Below are positions 60,901-64,000 of a stretch of DNA of 64,000 bases, one piece after another. Numbering within the stretch: position 1 is the first letter of the stretch; each line of letters begins with the position of its first letter. The translations under genes were made by a program, and so were the position numbers. Source of the stretch: Pomacea canaliculata (taxonomy: Eukaryota > Mollusca > Gastropoda > Architaenioglossa > Ampullariidae); NCBI RefSeq assembly GCF_003073045.1, contig NC_037593.1, forward strand, positions 24,795,868 to 24,859,867, read 5' to 3'. The notes beneath the pieces were generated by a model. It made no database searches and was not told the origin of the DNA. It saw nothing but the letters and a program-made list of their open reading frames with translations.

Positions 60901-63135
60901 TTGTATCTTTTTTGAGTTATAGAATAACAGGGATTAAGGAATTCTGACACAGATTCCGTTATTGCCATTAAAAAAAAATGCCTTTGTTTTGTTAATGGGA
61001 CATAATGTAGTCTGTATGTCCATCAATGGCATTTATAACCACAGCAATCACATCTCATCCTTGCAACAGTCCATCTCGATTTTTGGTGCAGGTAATCTTG
61101 ATATTATTATTGGTATAGCCTAGGAATCATTCATTATATTATTCTTCAATCTTTTGGTTAAGGAAGGCTGAAATTTTCAAAACTTGTCGCGTATTTGCTT
61201 ACTTATTAAAATTTGGTATGCTTGTTAATTAGGTTAGAGCTAGACAGCTCAGAAGAGGAAGACTACTTTAGGTCACAATCAGCACATCCAGCATCATCGC
61301 TGCCATACCCACGACAACCAAAAGTGGCAAAAAACTGTTTATATCCACAGGCGAGTGCACTAACCGCCAGAATATTAACTCCACAACATGAGCACCCCAA
61401 TGACAAACATGTTGATTCTCTGCAAGCAGTACAAGAGAAGACAGACCTCACAACTACAGCAGTAGAAGGCAGCATCCAGGAAGTGTCTAAAGAGGGTAAT
61501 GCAGAAAATTTTATATTATAGGTTTCTTTTTCTTTCTTTCTTTTTGTTTGTTTATTCCATTTAGTTGTGAATTCCCTTTCGTAAACTCATAGTGAAAATA
61601 GTGTTAGTTATACAAGAGTTGATTATTTGCTGCCTCACAAGCCACCATTGATAGGCTTCATTCACCCATAGTCAAAGTATGTAAAAGTGAATTACCGTGT
61701 GAAATGTCCACTTTCTTTCACTATGTTTATGCTGTTGCAGCATTGCTCCAGCACATTCTTAAACAAGGGATGGAACTAAAATTGATGATGCTGGAAGCAA
61801 AAGATATGCTGATTCATTTGACCTCACTGATGATAAAAAACCAGCATGCTCCAGCAGAGAATGATCATCTGTTGCCAGAAGATTTGATCCTTCCAGTTAA
61901 AACACAGCAGGAGCTAATAGATCTGGAAGGACTCCTTGATGATGACTCCTTTCAAGAATTACTCGTATGTAAAGCAGATTTCATTGTTAAAGCGGTGATG
62001 GAAATGATAACAATTTGTGGAAATTATTACAGCATAGCTTTACTTTTTTTGAAAACCTTGGGGAATGCATTTGAGAAGGGTCAGTTCTTGTGAATCTATC
62101 ATGCATATATATTTTGAAACACAATGTCCTATTGTAGTCAAATTTTAAATCCAGTTTCAAAAGGTTTAAGCCTTTTAGCCTTTATAGTTATTGGGGAATG
62201 AAACATTCTTTTTGTGAAAGTGGATTCCTTTAAGGCAGGGGTGCAGTGGGAGCTTCCAACACTTGGGCCAACTAAAAATCATGTGGTCTGACCCTGCAAA
62301 AAACAACCGTTAATTATATGTTTGACCAAATATTGCAGGCTATTATTTTGAAATGTTATAAATATCCATATGGCCCTAGACAAAAAAAGATATTCTAAAG
62401 GGTCAGGGTTTCACAGCTGAGTTTATTGTGTATATAGTCAGACATGTTTACTGTCTTCTAATGCACTTGCAGATCAAAAGCCTCTCTTGTGTGGGTGGTA
62501 CAAATGCAAAGGATTGTGTAAAAAGAATCATGAAGCGAATCCTGACCGACAAGGTTGCTCGGCATTACAACTGGAAAGGACAAAAAGGAGAGAAGTGGGC
62601 TTTCAAGGGACTTAGAGTGCAGACCCTGATTTGCAGTAAGTGATGTGTATAAATATAAGAAGATATTAATTAGGTTGCATATATTTTATACATATATTCT
62701 AACCTAAAAAGGTGCCGATATAAATGGTTATTTTTGTGTAATATGTGTTGACATTTTTCATAGGTAGCTTCACAGTTCAAAATTTTTTAACTCTTATCAG
62801 AATAATTGTGCTACCATGGGTGAAACTAGCTTAAAACACCTGAAAACAGCAAGACATGGGGAAGCACCATAGAGTTGAAACAAGCTATATGGTGTGAGAC
62901 TTTGTCCGTCTTTAATTTAAGACTCCCAATTTTCCCATTTTTTATATCTTCAGAAGCTGTACGGAAGAACAGTGGGTGCATGGAGACTCCAGATAACATC
63001 ATTGAAGGAGCCATCAAAGAATGGCTACGCTTCGCACCAGAAAGAGATGGAGGCAGAAAGGAGAGGGAGGAAAGAAAGAAACAAGCTATTTCGCGAAGTG
63101 ACACCTGCGTTTCTGCAAATTCTCTGGAATTTTAG
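57918..63135 (+). CDS. Gene D: DUF4806-domain protein with the shared exon 1
   Basis: Exons: 57918-58106, 60329-60446, 60780-60891, 61233-61495, 61741-61964, 62473-62635, 62954-63135. Total 1251 nt, 416 residues, all GT-AG. Residues 1-63 are the acidic family-1 exon 1. Exon 2 (S-K-R-A-A-Y-L...C-T-W-T-R-P-D-V-H-I-L-G) resembles the N-terminal segment often found in DUF4806 proteins, whose usual start exon (ending in a Y-W-P motif) is not seen here. A Ser/Asp-rich, K-R-K-R-N-K-containing linker follows. Residues about 275-385 form the DUF4806 domain: L-P-V-K-T-Q-Q-E-L, L-E-G-L-L-D-D, V-G-G-T, R-I-M-K-R-I-L-T-D, H-Y-N-W-K-G-Q-K-G and K-W-A-F-K-G-L. The end is basic, then short. DUF4806 proteins have no assigned biochemical role that I can cite. 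The exon 1 to exon 2 join (phase 0, with a decayed transposase in the intron) is the least certain step. Confidence 0.72.
58900..59700 (+). mobile_element. Decayed DNA-transposon transposase in intron 1 of gene D
   Basis: Frames read in order: an acidic Ser/Asp-rich N-terminal part (58999-59207), then W-A-I-T-F-N-I-F-C-S-S-L-S-A-F-L, then P-K-T-L-E-F-L-N-A-F-V-Q-E-L-K, then D-A-P-V-R-S-F-I-K-N-S-K-P-H and Y-S-N-C-E-R-C (about 59515-59585). This order matches a widespread animal transposase-like family with a D-A-P...C-x2-C block, distantly like Tnp2/CACTA transposases; the assignment is from memory of motifs. Two in-frame stops flank the last block and there is at least one frame change, so the copy is dead. 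Terminal repeats were not found. Confidence 0.62.
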
Positions 63136-64000
63136 TTAATTAATGTACTATTATGGCACAATTGTGTTGTGAATCTACATTTCTTCGTTGGGATTTGGTG
63201 TGCGGATCCACATTTTATGCGTTGTATTTTGGGATTCTCGCTGCACCTTATCGACTTCTGTGTATCGCAAGACTGCGCCAATTTGCCCTGCTCCCCTCAC
63301 TGCTCAGTGACATTGGTGTCTTTATTAGACAGTCTTTTTCTGGGTAATTTAAAAGATTAGACTGGTTTTTTATTTCTTATTTGCCGATGAAAAAGAGACT
63401 TCCAAGAAATTGGAATTTATTTTTTACCTTTTTCTACATTTTCTTTTCGAGTATCATGAATCTTTATTGTAAATTGTCATTTGTTGTACATCAAGATCAA
63501 TTGTTATTGTGTAATGTAAATGTCCCCAAGGCTTGTTATATCCAAAATTACTGGTTTGTTTTTTAAAATTCGTTGCAGTCATATTTATTGTTATAGTTGA
63601 CAGGAAAGTAAGCAGATTATTTCATGGACCCAGACACGGCTACAGACATACAGATTAAAGGCACTTTTTGAATATAGGTAAAGCACAAACATTTTAATAA
63701 TGCATGTATATATTTCTGTTTATACAAGAGTAGCCGGGGTACCCGGTGTCAATCTGGGTGACTACCAGCATACAGTTCATTCGTCCGAAGCTAATCAAAG
63801 GAGGTGTTGCCAGCAGCAACACGACTCGCTCATGTAGAATATATACTCTAGAATAACCGACCAAATTCCTGACACGGTCTGGAGCCGATTGAAACAAGAA
63901 ACCATTCCCGCCCATCTCTTTTGTTTTATCTATTAGATTAACTTTGTCAAAAGTGATGTATCCCAGCACTCAACTTCATTTACTTCTAGAAACTAGTCCT
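63136..64000. other. 3' flank of gene D
   Basis: No exon was recognised. The stretch 63556-63590 matches 57179-57212 upstream of gene D, a hint that the tandem array may continue to the right. Confidence 0.4.

Noticed and set aside
62235-62400. CAGGGGTG-starting segment near 62237, possibly a hAT fragment
   Set aside because: No inverted partner or target duplication could be found, so it is not called.

Overview
This 64 kb window is intron-rich animal DNA, most likely from a lophotrochozoan and probably a gastropod mollusc. That is inferred from gene style (many short exons, large families of cysteine-rich Ig-domain receptors, a DUF4806 gene) and from the mix of CR1-like and other LINE tails, hAT and Tigger elements. 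Seven multi-exon genes can be assembled by eye. In all seven the splice phases agree at every junction and the summed exons give a whole number of codons.

The genes form two interleaved families. Family 1 (genes A 2409-8772, B 35782-43901, C 47736-55919, D 57918-63135, all plus strand) shares one 5' module: a proximal promoter with a palindromic CRE-type TGACGTCA and a first exon encoding an acidic peptide of 63-64 residues that ends in phase 0 just after H-M. In A, B and C this exon is followed by an HMG-box-like segment, a family-specific middle region and a C-terminal Trp-led SANT/Myb-like helical domain. In D the same module leads into a DUF4806 protein. A and B also carry arrays of symmetric phase-2 mini-exons (54-60 nt), one per roughly 200-270 bp repeat unit. 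Their 3' halves (5298-10080 and 40948-45200) are near-identical, while their 5' halves are strongly diverged.

Family 2 lies between A and B: Ig receptor 1 (12538-16441, plus), Ig receptor 2 (24307 down to 18977, minus) and Ig receptor 3 (35160 down to 28611, minus). All start with a signal-peptide exon and use phase-1 Ig exons, some domains split over two exons. They differ at the C-terminus: receptor 1 has a transmembrane helix and a tail with six tyrosine motifs including YxxM, receptor 2 ends in a short hydrophobic segment (GPI-type or short anchor), and receptor 3 has a transmembrane helix and a tail of about 255 residues. This looks like a paired-receptor style innate immune cluster.

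The rest is introns, spacers and mobile DNA: hAT-type elements at 25034-26542, 48759-49223 (perfect 8 bp target duplication) and 54235-54998, a Tigger-like element at 29338-30175, decayed LINE 3' ends at about 8395, 10225, 11160, 18150 and 43530, and a decayed transposase in intron 1 of gene D. No rRNA, tRNA or CRISPR array was recognised.
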